Shown here: positions 37,825-49,639 of the stretch, piece by piece
Numbering within the stretch: the stretch's first letter is position 1
Layout: each line of letters begins with the position of its first letter
Assembly (NCBI GenBank): GCA_026929865.2
Contig: CM049397.1
Location: 32,002,698-32,066,697, forward strand
Source: Hyperoplus lanceolatus
Taxonomy: Eukaryota; Chordata; Actinopteri; Uranoscopiformes; Ammodytidae
Direction: 5' to 3'
Length of the DNA stretch: 64,000 nucleotides
Made by a program: the position numbers and the translations under genes
The notes under the pieces: generated by a model
What the model was told of the DNA's origin: nothing
Databases searched by the model: none
The model's input: only the letters and a program-made list of their open reading frames with translations

Positions 37825-38575
37825 TTACTTTTGTGCCCTCTTTTTGTCGTCCAGATATTTGATGTGGTTTCTCACCCATGCTTTTTCGCTGGGGTGTGAG
37901 ACGCACAGTGTCTTTCCGACCTTTGTGATGAACCTGAAAAAAGCAGATAAGTGAAGTGAGATTAGCCTACAGATTGACAAACTGAAAGGGGGGGGATAAG
38001 CGAATGCATTCATGCAACATCTACCGATACTTTAAACTCTTAGGATCTGAGCAAAAGACTTTTATAAATGTTTTATAAATGTAAATATTTTACGTGTGGT
38101 TCTTGAACTTACGCAGTTGCGCCGATATCACAGCCTTGTCCGGCTTCCTGCAGGATGTAGCTGGAAAGGATTTGGAGAGGCAACGGCTTCCCACTGACCG
38201 TCAGACAGCAGTCAATCACAATCTCAGCTGCAGGGAGAGATGGAAAAAAATGTATTAAAGTGATCATATATATCAATTAATGAAGCAATATACACATGTA
38301 TTTATCTATGAAACCTTAAAATCTGAAATGCACAGCTGGTGTAAAATTGATTCTACATGACATGGAAAACATTTTTCTAATTTAAAAATTCCCTCTCTGT
38401 ATACAGTATGATTAAGAGCTTAATAAAAAAACACATCTACCTAGCACTTGCATAACACGCATTCTGAACTATGAACCTCTTTCAATACGGATGCATTGAT
38501 GGTATGTGTCTTACCTCTTGCAAAGCTGATGCAGATGACACCCAGCAAAAGCAGCGCTGCAACTCGAGAGGCCAT
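37825..38575 (-). CDS. CC chemokine 2, CCL19-like (three coding exons)
   Basis: Secreted chemokine of 94 residues. Exons on the - strand are 38575-38515, 38227-38113 and 37933-37825, with GT-AG borders in the same phases as chemokine gene 1. The signal peptide is MASRVAALLLLGVICISFAR. The mature part has EIVIDCCLTV, GQGCDIGATAF, KTLCVSHPS and KAWVRNHIKYL, giving the four family cysteines and the conserved helix Trp. The C-terminus is DDKKRAQK. Two possible donors lie at the stop, A|GTAAAT right after CAAAA and CAG|GTAAAT eight bases on, with a good acceptor at 37698. The second donor makes exon 4 pure 3' UTR, while the first would extend the protein. The DCCLTV and TLCV blocks shared with gene 1 indicate a tandem duplication. 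Confidence 0.88.
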
Positions 38576-38685
38576 GTTGTCTTGATGTTTCTTGGTGTGG
38601 GTCTGAGCTCAACAGTTGTTTGCTTCAGAGAGTGTCTTGAGTCTTGAGTCTGCAAAGGTGTTGTGCTGTGAGGACGAGACCGGCA

Positions 38686-38719
38686 GGTATTTATCCAGTT
38701 GCTAAGAGAAAGCGAAAGT
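38686..38719 (-). promoter_or_regulatory. Promoter of chemokine gene 2 with perfect ISRE
   Basis: On the - strand a TATA-like GGATAAATACC lies at 38696-38686. Twelve bases further upstream, on the + strand, is GAAAGCGAAAGT (38708-38719), an exact match to GAAANNGAAA[GC][TC]. The placement next to the TATA box resembles gene 1, with the motif in the opposite orientation. Confidence 0.6.
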
Positions 38720-38939
38720 CTAATTTCCGGCTCATTGACTGGAATTCGGAGGAAAGTTGGCATGTGTCTCGATCACTTACCTCTCCGCTCCTCCTCCCTT
38801 CTTTCACCTCTCGCCAACATCTTAACGGTTTGTCTTATTCCAGAAGCTTTACACCTGAGGCAGATCCTTACTGGGGCATGGGAATGTCATGCAGTCATGC
38901 AATGCAGACATGCATTACAGTGAAGTGGACTATTTAGTA

Positions 38940-39160
38940 TAGCACCGGCATAACTCCATTAAAACAAACAACTGATGTTATGGTCCTTAAACCTTAAAAT
39001 CTTTACATTTTGCTATCATAAGCCAATGAATTGTAATTATTATGTGTTTCCATTAAAAATGTCCTCTTATTACAGGCTGAATTATGCAGATCAACGCACA
39101 ATCATGCCACACAATTCATTACAAGTGCAATATAAACAAACACAGTAAGGTATTGATGTT
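38940..39160. other. Gene-free DNA
   Basis: AT-rich, nothing recognised. Confidence 0.5.
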
Positions 39161-39322
<162 letters not shown>

Positions 39323-39435
39323 CATTCATAGCCCTTATCTACCCCCCAAAAAAGGAACCCACCCCCCGGAGGGTTTTCAGGGGAGGAGAGAAAAAAAGAA
39401 GAAAAAGGGGGGGGGGTGTGAAAGGGGGGGGGCCG
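39323..39435. other. Homopolymer-rich low-complexity block, possible assembly noise
   Basis: Clustered runs of C, A and G of 6-10 bases follow the CTAT tract directly and do not fit any repeat. The texture resembles poorly resolved consensus next to a microsatellite. Confidence 0.5.
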
Positions 39436-39537
39436 GCTCTGTCTGTCTCCGTCTGTCTATTCATAGCCTATCCATCTGACAATTACTGCATAATATACCT
39501 GTAGTAATTCCTCCCCCCCTTCCTCCTTTCGAGGGTG

Positions 39538-39652
39538 TGTTGTTGATAATTAATGACTATCGATAGATGAATAATGGTCATCTGATGATGCTGGTGAGGC
39601 AAAGTAAACTGTTTTAGTAGGCCCCCTTATTAGGAGTAAACAGCAGTCTAAT
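39538..39652 (+). mobile_element. Fragment related to the nested TTAA MITE
   Basis: Shares AATGACTAT, TCTGATGATG[GC]TG, GCAAAG[CT]AAACT and TTAGGAGTAAACA in the same order with 21965-22065, the interior of the MITE at 21581-22517. No termini are seen here. Confidence 0.6.
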
Positions 39653-39903
39653 TATGTTTATATACTGTATATATTCTATATTTTAAAACTTTTCTTATTG
39701 TACGCTTTATGTATTACAGTTACATTTGAAGTTGCAGAAAACAAAGCCTTTGCGCTTGGTCCGAAGATGTTAGAAGGTATTTGGTTGAAGTGTCAGCATT
39801 GAAAGGAGCTGAAGCGTTATTTGAAGTGAAATTGCTACTAAATTGTGATATATAGTCCCAGCTACACAATAAGAGATGCTGTTTCTGTTAAAGCAGAAGC
39901 CCT

Positions 39904-39923
39904 GGGGGGGGGGGGGGGGGGGT
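39904..39923 (+). repeat. Poly(G) run
   Basis: About 20 consecutive G, one of the longest G homopolymers in the window. Confidence 0.9.
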
Positions 39924-39929
39924 AGAAGT

Positions 39930-41121
39930 ATCTGCCCTTGAAGTGTCCACTGCTATGTGACCATCTACAACAGTGTTATAGCTGAAAGTCGTTTAGCTGT
40001 CAGTTGTGGGTTTGAGAGGTGCATCTGTGGCTGCCAATGTTAGACCAATATATTTAACACCAATAGGATCAGTCAGAGGCCTCCATGTGTATTGACTCTT
40101 AGCTTAGGACTTGTCCTGTAAGAATATTTAAAGACACATCTAAATGTCCATGCTTCTGTAAATGGAAGGTTGTTAATACTGTTAACCAAGATATATCCAA
40201 TCTTGATATTAATCTTTAACTATCTTCTATTTTCCGTAATTGTGCCACCACGTGAAAACAGTGTGGTTGGGGGATTTTTCATCAAATGCATGCTGGCGCC
40301 CACTTTAACCTTGTGTGCAAGGTGTCTTGTGGGAAAGTTTGTGCGTGTGTGTGCATGTACAAGAAGTACAAGATTGCAATCGAGAGTTGGAGTGTGGGAG
40401 CTATTGAGCAACACAAGACATACTCTTCCCGACAGGAGAGTCAAGGTTTGCCAGGAGTGATGCAACCAACATTAACACAGTGAGCGGATATGTGAGGATA
40501 CTTTCCAATAAGGCCTTTTTTCATTGTGTTTGACTAATGTGAAAATGTACAATGTAAGTTCATCACTATTAACATTTGCACAGCAGTTAGTGCATTTCTC
40601 AAAACAATTAGTGCAAACTGCAAAACCTAGTGGATAACCTGCAAAAGTACGTCACTTGCTCAAAATAGATAGTCTATTCCTCAAAAGCAAGTATTCATGT
40701 CAATGAAACTGCAAGTGTCATCAAAATGAGAAGTCTTGACACCATCGTTTATGATCAAGATAGTCAATATGACAGTTTATTCTCTCAGTGTTTTCCAATG
40801 CAAAAAAAAGGTCAGAACTCGGTGACACTACCTGAAAATGCTCAAGACAGCACTATACACTACTTGTACAGCCATTTGAAAACTACAGTAAAGTTACACA
40901 TTGCTGTAGTTAGGGGAGTGAGTACAAGACACTGAATACTTATGTTTCACATTGTTACTGTATATTCTCTTTGCAATTCTACAGCATTGTTGCAAAAGAA
41001 AAATACACTTCAGTCACTTATTTAGAACAAACATAAAAAAACACCCTTTTGGTAGAGCTGTGCACAAATGTGAACAATATAACAGGACATATTGTAACTG
41101 AACATACTGTATATAGGTAAA
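39930..41121. other. Gene-free DNA, partly of Tc1/mariner type
   Basis: The section 40560-40900 repeats phrases such as GCAAACTGCAAAACCTAG and CTGCAAAAGTACGTCA, typical of the AT-rich flanks of the Tc1/mariner group to which the remnant on the right belongs. No ends were fixed. Confidence 0.4.
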
Positions 41122-41220
41122 TCATTCTGGCACATCCAGACGTTCCTGTCTGTCTGGCCACATATTTTCATCTACATCACAGCGGATATTATCCCCTTGC
41201 AATGCAGCGAGGAAAGTATC
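41122..41220 (-). pseudogene. C-terminal remnant of a Tc1/mariner (IS630-type) transposase
   Basis: The - strand reads FLAALQGDNIRCDVDENMW followed by PDRQERLDVPE and a stop. The NI-CDVDE-(N)-WPD-R phrase recalls the C-terminus of a fish IS630/Tc1-type transposase family. Only about 32 codons remain and the DDE catalytic part is not visible upstream, so this is a dead fragment. The match is from memory of the motif. Confidence 0.5.
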
Positions 41221-41728
41221 TATGATAAAGAGAAAGGTATACTAGTAACTAGTTCAACCATTTTGTATGTAATGACTCAAGCAATGAAATGAAGATTATT
41301 AGTTTTATTTGGAACGACTATTCAGCATCCATAAGTATAGTTCATTTTGACTGACATGACATAAGCAAATGACAATGTTATAAAACAGCAGAGAATTGTA
41401 TGAAAGCAACTGATACATGTCCAAAAGCATTTGCAATTTGTTCAGAGGAAGGAGAAATTGCTACTATGATGTGCTCAAATGACTAAATGTTGCGGAGGTT
41501 GAACTAATAGTTATGAGAATTTTCATTCTGATCTGAGAAAAGCACCAAAGCAACTTAGAAAAACTGTATAAACAAATTGACCAGTATGTTCATTCTGTGT
41601 TCATTCATTCTGTTTTTGGGGAAGCTGCTTTTTTTCTTCTTTTTTTTGGTAGTAAAGGGCAATGATTTATCTGGAAAAATGATTTGCAGGGAGGAAGTTG
41701 AACATGAAACCAACCTAAACCCACACAA

Positions 41729-42015
41729 GCCCTGCGTTCCAATCCCCATACTTCCCTTCTATTTAGTACGCCAGAAAAAAGATTTATTATGTCCCAATAC
41801 TTGCAAGTCAATTGCAGTATGCTGAAAATACACAAATGCCCCACTAACTCCAAAAGCATTTTGCAGTATTCGTCTTTATTCTTGTAATTTTTTGACATAA
41901 TGAAAAATAAATCTTCTGTATCTGATTTGTTTTCTCTCCGGTGGCCCTAAAACTCTTCTGTACTTTAGTATGTAGCGTAGTAAAAAGAAAAATTATGTGA
42001 TTAGGAACGCACTGG
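41729..42015. mobile_element. MITE copy 1 (TGCGTTCC ends), about 287 bp
   Basis: The ends CCCTGCGTTCCAAT and the complement CCAGTGCGTTCCTAAT form a TIR. The body matches the MITE at 47089 in opposite orientation, for example GTACTTTAGTATGTAG and TAGTA[CT]GCCAGAAAAA. Superfamily not assigned. Confidence 0.7.
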
Positions 42016-43127
42016 TACATTTTTTATTGTAACTCCTGGGAGGTTAACTTGCACGTCCTTAAGTAAAATGACAGAACATTTTTAAAAATACTGTAGCGCT
42101 TTATGGCTGCAGCTTAGAATGAAATATTGAGACCACCACCTCATACACATTCAGAGACAGTGAAACAGAATATCAGCCAGATCTTAAAAAATATTACTTT
42201 TTGGTTTTGCATTGCGGAATCAAGTTTCATTATTCATTCTAAACTGTCATCTTGATATTGGAGTGTAATCCATGCCGCGGGGCTTTTTACGCCTCTCAAG
42301 CATTCAGCAATTAGACGCTCCCCGGATATAGCCAGTTGTGTCATCATATTACATCAGGCAGTGTTAGTGTAAAAGGCTTATTGTAGGTGAAGGGTAACCA
42401 TGTGAAACTGGATGTTTCAGAGCAAGACTAAGTCGACGTTTGTTGGGATACACTTTCACTAACTTACATGGAATGTGCCAAAAGTAAAAAAAATTTTCTC
42501 GTCAGCTGTTTAGTTTTGGCTGTATTCCTAATAAAACAGTTTGGAAAAAGATTGTTTCACTTCTGCAACAGACTATTCCGGCACCTGGCTGGCTCAAAAC
42601 TATTTTTTTTTGTTATCTGTAGATGACACTTTTATTCACCTCTACCATGGTTACGGAGATACTGTATTTGCTTTTTTGAATTATCTTCATTCCATCAGAA
42701 ATGTGCGGCCACACATAGATTGTTTTGTGTTTCCACTGAATATGAATGACAGGCCAACCACACACATCCCCAGTGAATTTGGGTCAGGCGTTGACTGGTC
42801 TGTATTGTATGTATTGTAGGCTATACGATTACACTAGCAGTGACTCATGCAGCTATTCTCTGGAGAAATGATAAGAACACTGATTGTAAACTGATATGGA
42901 CCAAAAGTAAGAAGCTAAGAAGCAAAGTTAAGTTGGAAAGATTGGCAAATATCATAAGTCATCCAGAATATGCCTTCTACGCTGCACCAAAAAAAACACA
43001 GCTGTCTCAGTGTCGTCCGAATATTATCACATGACATATTTTATCCTGGATTTCTCTAAAACTTTCAGAGGGATTGCAACATTTTTTGGCAGACACGTTC
43101 ATATCACCCCCAGAAATTCAATGATAG
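42016..43127. other. Gene-free DNA
   Basis: Nothing recognised. Open frames here are short and unsupported. Confidence 0.5.
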
Positions 43128-43312
43128 GGGCGGAGGTAATGTAGTGGCTAGAGCGCCCCCCAATAGAGGCTCAGTCCTCAGAAGCAGCAGACCACGGGTA
43201 AGAATCCGGCCTGTTGTCGTTATCTGCATGTCATTCCCCCCTATATCCCATTTCATCCCAGTCTCTCCAACCTGTGTAATAAAGCATATAACATAATCAA
43301 AAAAATATATTA
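43128..43312 (+). repeat. tRNA-derived SINE
   Basis: The head GTAATGTAGTGGCTAGAGCG resembles an A box, followed by a B-box-like GGTAAGAATCC, the body GTCATTCCCCCCTATATCC, CCATTTCATCCC and AATAAAGC, and an A-rich tail. Related to the other SINEs here but with a longer middle. Confidence 0.7.
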
Positions 43313-44607
43313 TGGTGATCCTTGACTCATGATTTAACTCCATCATTAGATAAAAATAAAAATAAATCCAATACATTGTTTTATTACGAAATACCTGCAA
43401 AGCTAATCAGCCTTAACTGTATTTCCTGTTTAATGCAAGTGAACAAAGAAATTAACAACATGGTAAGCGCAACACCCACACTACATTTCAGCATTGTAAT
43501 GTTGTGAAATTAGCTTAAAAAAACACTCAGTCCTGTAAATTATCACACTATGATACAAACTGATGATAGATAGTGGCAACATATCCATTTATTAGTATAA
43601 AAACCACACGCTTAACTACTTTATATCAGCTTCTATTCCTTTTAGACCAGCTCTGTTCACAGCATCTCGATAAAAATCTGACACACCCACATCCCTAACA
43701 TGCAAAGTTGTTATTGAAAATGTTTTTCTAGTCAACACAATACTGCCACAGAGTGATCTTACCTTCCATTCATTGCTACTGTATGTATGCCTCCGACCCT
43801 CTGTTAGTTGGTGCTTAGTAAATAGCATGCAATGGGTTTATCAGAGCTTTTTTGCTGAAAGCGGGTGCATTTTTGCTACCGGAAAGGTTATGGATGACCT
43901 CGCAAATTCTGAACAACACATTGTATGTGACATAAAACTAAAACAATGAATTAAAAGCTGCATGAAGCTGTAGTGTTGAGTGATAACTTTGTTGGCGTTT
44001 GCCCTTTGCACATTAGCTATAGCCATTTATTTTACGCTGTTGATAATAAAAAATAAGGGGTAGCTTTTAAGAATTAAAAAATAAAATGAACCTCCACATC
44101 TGAGTACAAAAATGTATTCACAAGTCCTTCATTGTGGCTTGAACCCCGGGAGCGTTTACTGTCAATAGGACAACTGCCGCCTCTCCTGGCACGCTCTGAA
44201 TATTGAACTGTTGACAAATCTGGGGAACCACGTGATTTTCCGGAAAAGCAGGGACAGTACAATTTAGGTTAAGATTAATTTATTGTATTGCGTATTGAAT
44301 AGGCCGGGGAAAAAGGGAAGACATTCATGTTTGTCGAAGGAACAAAGCCCTGAGGCTCCTGCCAATTTGTCAAGGAATCGAAACTCAGCTTGCAGGATTT
44401 TTTTGGTGGCAGGGCTGAGAGCATGGGTTGGGTAGTGTGCCATGCTTGTGTTTAGATGGGCAGATATAGTACAAAATAAACAGTATTGGGAACAATGAGA
44501 CCATTGCAATCTCACTTCAATGCATTCACATGAACTGGTGTTATTGGACAGAAGTTCTAAACAGTTCAAGCTTCTCCTTTAAGCTTATTATTTATTTTTT
44601 CAATACT
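43313..44607. other. Gene-free DNA
   Basis: Nothing recognised. Confidence 0.5.
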
Positions 44608-44774
44608 ATTTTTTTTGGCATTTTCAAGCTTTATTAGATAGTACAGTGTTGAAATGGGGAGACAGAGAGAGGGGGGATGACCTGCAGTAAAGGTCCACGG
44701 GTCGGATTTGAACCCACGACCACTGCAACGAAGGCCGTAGCCAATATGGTACCACTACGCCCCAAAGCCCCAAA
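44608..44774 (-). repeat. tRNA-derived SINE
   Basis: On the - strand it reads GGGGCGTAGTGGTACCATAT (head), GTGGGTTCAAATCC (B box), CATCCCCCCTCTCTCTGTC, CCCATTTCAACAC and AATAAAGC...AATGCC. Same family as 33821. Confidence 0.8.
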
Positions 44775-46203
44775 GCTTCTTTCTTTAAACGAAAAGAAAA
44801 AAACATTATTTGAAGCCTATAATCACATATTGAATTCTCTCTAACAAATGTAGTCTCTGCTTCTCCGCACTATCAAAACCTTTTTTTTTTAAATGATCAA
44901 ATACCTTCCGTTTACCTTCCAGTGGTTTCAGATCCTGAATTGGTAAAGCATTGTTCTTGGTACCAGTGTTGCAAGGTCAGAGGTTAGTAGGCCACACAGA
45001 GTCAACAGGGCTGGTGGGAACTTCAGTGGGGAAGTTGCTCACTTTCATTTGGGCTTGACCTTGTGAAGCTTTTGTTCAAGGGAATTCCCGACACTCACTG
45101 ACACTTCACCTCAGGTCAGAAGGGCTATGTACTGTCTACTATTCACGTGACCAAATGTACAATGGAAAATACAATCATTGTAATATTTTTGTGGCTTACT
45201 TTTAAAATGAATTTGTACTCTCACAGAAATGACCAGTACCCATCAAGTTTTAAATGAATATTTCTTTGGTAAACATGTGCATTTGCTGCTCCGTCAAGAG
45301 AAAGATGAGACGATTGATACTAATTTCCTTTCTGTTCCTTTAATATGAAATTGTAACCTGGGACAGTTAACTTAGCATAACACAGCTAGAGAACAGCTAG
45401 CAGCTGATTCTCACATTATCTTGCTTGCCTAAGCCGTGCAAAATTGTGTCAGAACAACAGGCTGCAACAAGTTTTATGGCGGGTTAAGAGCCAAAAACCT
45501 GAAGCACTTATTCCTAGTAACACATGCAATGGGAATTTTTATTTTCTTTATTTTTTCAGATTCAAGCACAAAATGTTCCTTGGTGAGCTCAAGAAGTACC
45601 GGGAGATGGACTTTGTTATCTTTAGACAGTCCCATGTTAGCTGTTTAACCCTGTTTCTAGTTTTCAAGCTAAACCAAGCTAAACTAAGGTAAACTAAGCT
45701 AAACTACAATATTTGTTTCCTGGCTCCAGCTTTTAATTCATAAGAGTTCTTTAAATCTTCCCGTCTTAATCTCTGTACAAAAGCAAGAATATTTCCCTAC
45801 ACTTTTAATTTATAATCTAATATTTGTTAGCATCACATGCAGTGACTTTAAGCGAGCAATGACATATATTTTCTAAAAACACTTTCAGATTTCATTCGGA
45901 ATGATATGAAGGTGCTTCTAATTTTTCCCTTCCTACTGGAATGACGTTTACCGGAATTTTTTGGGGGGGACAGTGACAGACACAATAAAAAGCAGATTTC
46001 TGGGACGTAGCCAGCCGGGCTGCGCACTCAGAATGAAAGTAGATAATATCTTGTTATGTTATGCACCAGTGAAACAATTTCTGGTATTTGATAAGAGAAA
46101 TGAAAGCATTCTATCTGTGATGTATACTCTTCTAACAACAAGGAGGCAACCATGCAAATATCTCTTTGAATTATATATTTTTTTCATTCTAAAATGCAAT
46201 ATT
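44775..46203. other. Gene-free DNA
   Basis: Nothing recognised beyond a short run of AAGCTAAAC-type repeats at 45665-45705. Confidence 0.5.
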
Positions 46204-46330
46204 TCCATTTTAATTACATTACATTACATTTTATTTAGCTGACGCTTTTATCCAAAGCCACTTCCATTAAGTGCATTCAACCATGAAGGTACAAACTCAG
46301 AACAACAAGAATCCCGCAAGTACTATAGCT
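46204..46330 (+). repeat. Teleost interspersed repeat, LINE-tail-like
   Basis: Contains the ubiquitous fish phrase GCTGACGCTTTTATCCAAAG followed by CATTAAGTGCATTCAACC, preceded by an ATTAC repeat. Family from memory. Confidence 0.55.
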
Positions 46331-47088
46331 TCTAATAAACCAAACTACAAAGTGTCACATGGAGTAGCATGTTAATTTAAGTTTTTCACAAATATGTTTT
46401 CCTTTAGTACCTGAAGGACTTAAGATGACTGTTTATTATAGGTTTTCAATTTAAATTATTTTTATGGATGTTATATATTGAACTGAAACCCCGTCATGTC
46501 ACACTCTGTCTTTCACTGGAAACGGGATCGACTGACATATTCTGACATTTCTTCACACTGAGTGAGTAGAGCAACTAAACTCCTCTCAGCAGTTAACTCT
46601 CATCACCATTATTGTGTGTGTGCCAATGATTTAATCCACATATAACAGTCACTGTGCACTTGTTATGCTCATCATCATTGGCAAGTGATTGATGTGATCT
46701 CCATAAAAAGCCATGCAAACCATCTTCAGTTTCATTTTCTGTCATTGTTTATCATTGTTGCAGACTTACGGTAAGTTGTCATGTTGGGGCTTGATATAGA
46801 GGTGTGAAGGTTTGGCCAGTGGCGCCTGGTGTGGTTTTCAAGAGCATTGTTTGTTATTTTTTTTTAAATGTTTACTCAATCATCTCCAGTGTGGGAATTT
46901 TCCTCCAACCAACAACTAAACTTCCCCTTGGTCTTCTTGGCTATGGATGGGACGATAGGAGATTTTATCGCAAATCGTGATAAAAGAACATTCACGATAA
47001 GCTGATTGTGGTGAATTCGGGTTATCAGGTTTATCATTTACATTTCCACATGACTGACATGAAAAAACTGTGCATCTCACTAAAATAC

Positions 47089-47371
47089 CCTGCTTTCGAA
47101 ATCACGTACTTTTTCTTTTTACTACACTACATACTAAAGTACAGAATAGTTTTAGGGCCACAGGAGAGAGAAGAAAATCAGATAAGGAAGATATTTTTTT
47201 CATTATGTAAAGAAATGTCAAGAATAAAGACGAATACTCCAATTGCTATTGGAGTTAATCGGGCATCTAGGTATTTTTGTCATACTGCAATTGACGTGCA
47301 TGTTTTGGGACATCCTTATTCTTTTTCTGGCATACTAAATAGTATGGAAGTATTGGTATTGGAACGCAGGG
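47089..47371. mobile_element. MITE copy 2 (TGCGTTCC ends), about 283 bp
   Basis: Opposite orientation to the copy at 41729. The ends CCTGCTTTCGAAAT and the complement CCCTGCGTTCCAAT form the TIR. ATAC lies on both sides (47085-47088 and 47372-47375). It interrupts an AT-rich ACGATAA-type repeat visible at 46945-47035. Confidence 0.7.
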
Positions 47372-47375
47372 ATAC

Positions 47376-48281
47376 AGTCCAGTATTGATTTATTTTTAAT
47401 TGCCACAGGGGGCGCTGCATCTTTCAAGTCATCATGGCTGAATGCCCATTGTGTCTGTGATGCAAGTCATGCAATAGAAATATTACATTTATAAATAACT
47501 CAATATAACGTTAAAATTGACTCCCATATGTTTTAGAGACCTTTTAGGCACTTTAAACACATCTGATGATTAACGGCATACTATTGGGAATCACAATTAC
47601 TTTGGCCAGAATAATCGTGAGGTGTTTTTTTCAGTCACATGTCTAGGCAAAATTACATTTTCCTACCTGCTAAATCACTTGTTCAATCAAGCAAATCTAT
47701 CTCCAATCTAAATCTGAATCCAGTTTTTTTTTAACAGTCATGCAACACTATGCATGCGTGGATGTGACCATTCAAAATGAAACATAAAAAAATATTTATT
47801 GGTTTTGTTGCCCACAGATGTATCTGTATCCAATTCTATAAATATGCCTCAGCCTGTTTTGATATTGTTTTTCTTCATGCATATTAAGTAAGAAATGAAA
47901 CTTAAGGAAGACTATATGTGTTTGTGTTTTTATTATACTATCTATGGTTTGTCCGAACAAAACAGCAGTTAGCCTCCCATTCAGGACTGAGCGCAATGAA
48001 TGATTCCCAACCGCAGATGAAAGGTAGATTTTCAGGTCTTACATCCTCTGCATTGACATCCTTTACTTATTGTGTAATAATAAAGGTAATTTCCAATTGG
48101 GGAAATGCCCAAACTCACACCTCAAAGTGACACAATGGATGCATCTTTTGATTAAAGCTGCCAGTGCACAGAACATGAAAGTATACAGTAGATGACAAAA
48201 GGCCCAACTGAAATAAGTCACTATTTTGACAGGGATGGGTTTGAAAGTTTCGATTTGTTATTCAAAGACAGTACATCAAGG
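47376..48281. other. Gene-free DNA
   Basis: Nothing recognised. Confidence 0.5.
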
Positions 48282-48335
48282 GGGTGCTCATGGTGTAGTG
48301 GTTAGAGCGTGGTTTGTGGTTTGTGTTGTTCTCAG
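48282..48335 (+). repeat. Truncated SINE head
   Basis: GTGTAGTGGTTAGAGCGTGG matches the tRNA-like start of the other SINEs, but no body or tail follows. Confidence 0.5.
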
Positions 48336-48556
48336 GAAACCCTTCCACCCACACAGTGACTTTGATTGAATGTGTGTTCTTATTCTAACATGAAAAGTGC
48401 TGTCACCTAGTGCATCCTCTTTGATATTACAGAGTTATTCAGCGGAGAGAGTTAGTATGGTCTCTGCAGAAGGTGACATTAAGAAGTGGGCCACAGTGCA
48501 TTGTGATTTCTGCTTTTATTGTATTGCATTTATCCCTATATGGCAGTTTGTTGTCG

Positions 48557-49300
<744 letters not shown>

Positions 49301-49439
49301 TCCGTTTCTCCGGCAGATGGCAGGTTTGTCCCTCTTATTGCGGCCTCTGGGTTTATGGTTTACGGTTTGGGGGTGAGGAGAAGAGAAGGAGGAGGAGGAG
49401 GAGGAGGATGATGCTGTTTGCAGGAAAAATCAGGGACGA

Positions 49440-49635
49440 GCTCGTTTAGTTTATTTGGATGTTGAGTGTAGAAACATGGCTACCAAGAGGAAGGACGGGG
49501 TGCAGTGACCACTTTATGGAGTTAAATGAAATAACAATGCATCGTTTGTGACATATGGATACACACGGAGCGAGCCACGGAATTGACATTGGGCGATTTC
49601 ACCGAGGATCCAGTCGGAGGGTTTTGCTGCTCAGT
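49440..49635 (+). other. Candidate non-coding first exon and CpG-rich promoter of an unidentified + strand gene
   Basis: GC and CpG content rise sharply from about 49300 to 50100. A (GAG)n run near 49390-49410 precedes GACGAGCTCG, CGGAGCGAGCCACGG and CCGAGGATCCAGTCGG. The block ends in CAGTG|GTGAGTGG, a good donor, at 49636. Short frames such as MATKRKDGVQ stop at once, so I read it as 5' UTR. No family is recognisable. The exon could belong to the gene whose short coding exon lies at 56443. Confidence 0.4.
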
Positions 49636-49639
49636 GGTG

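Noticed and set aside
40170-40483. Overlapping frames of 65-96 codons on both strands
   Set aside because: Mutual shadows with no splice sites, domains or repeat origin to support a gene.
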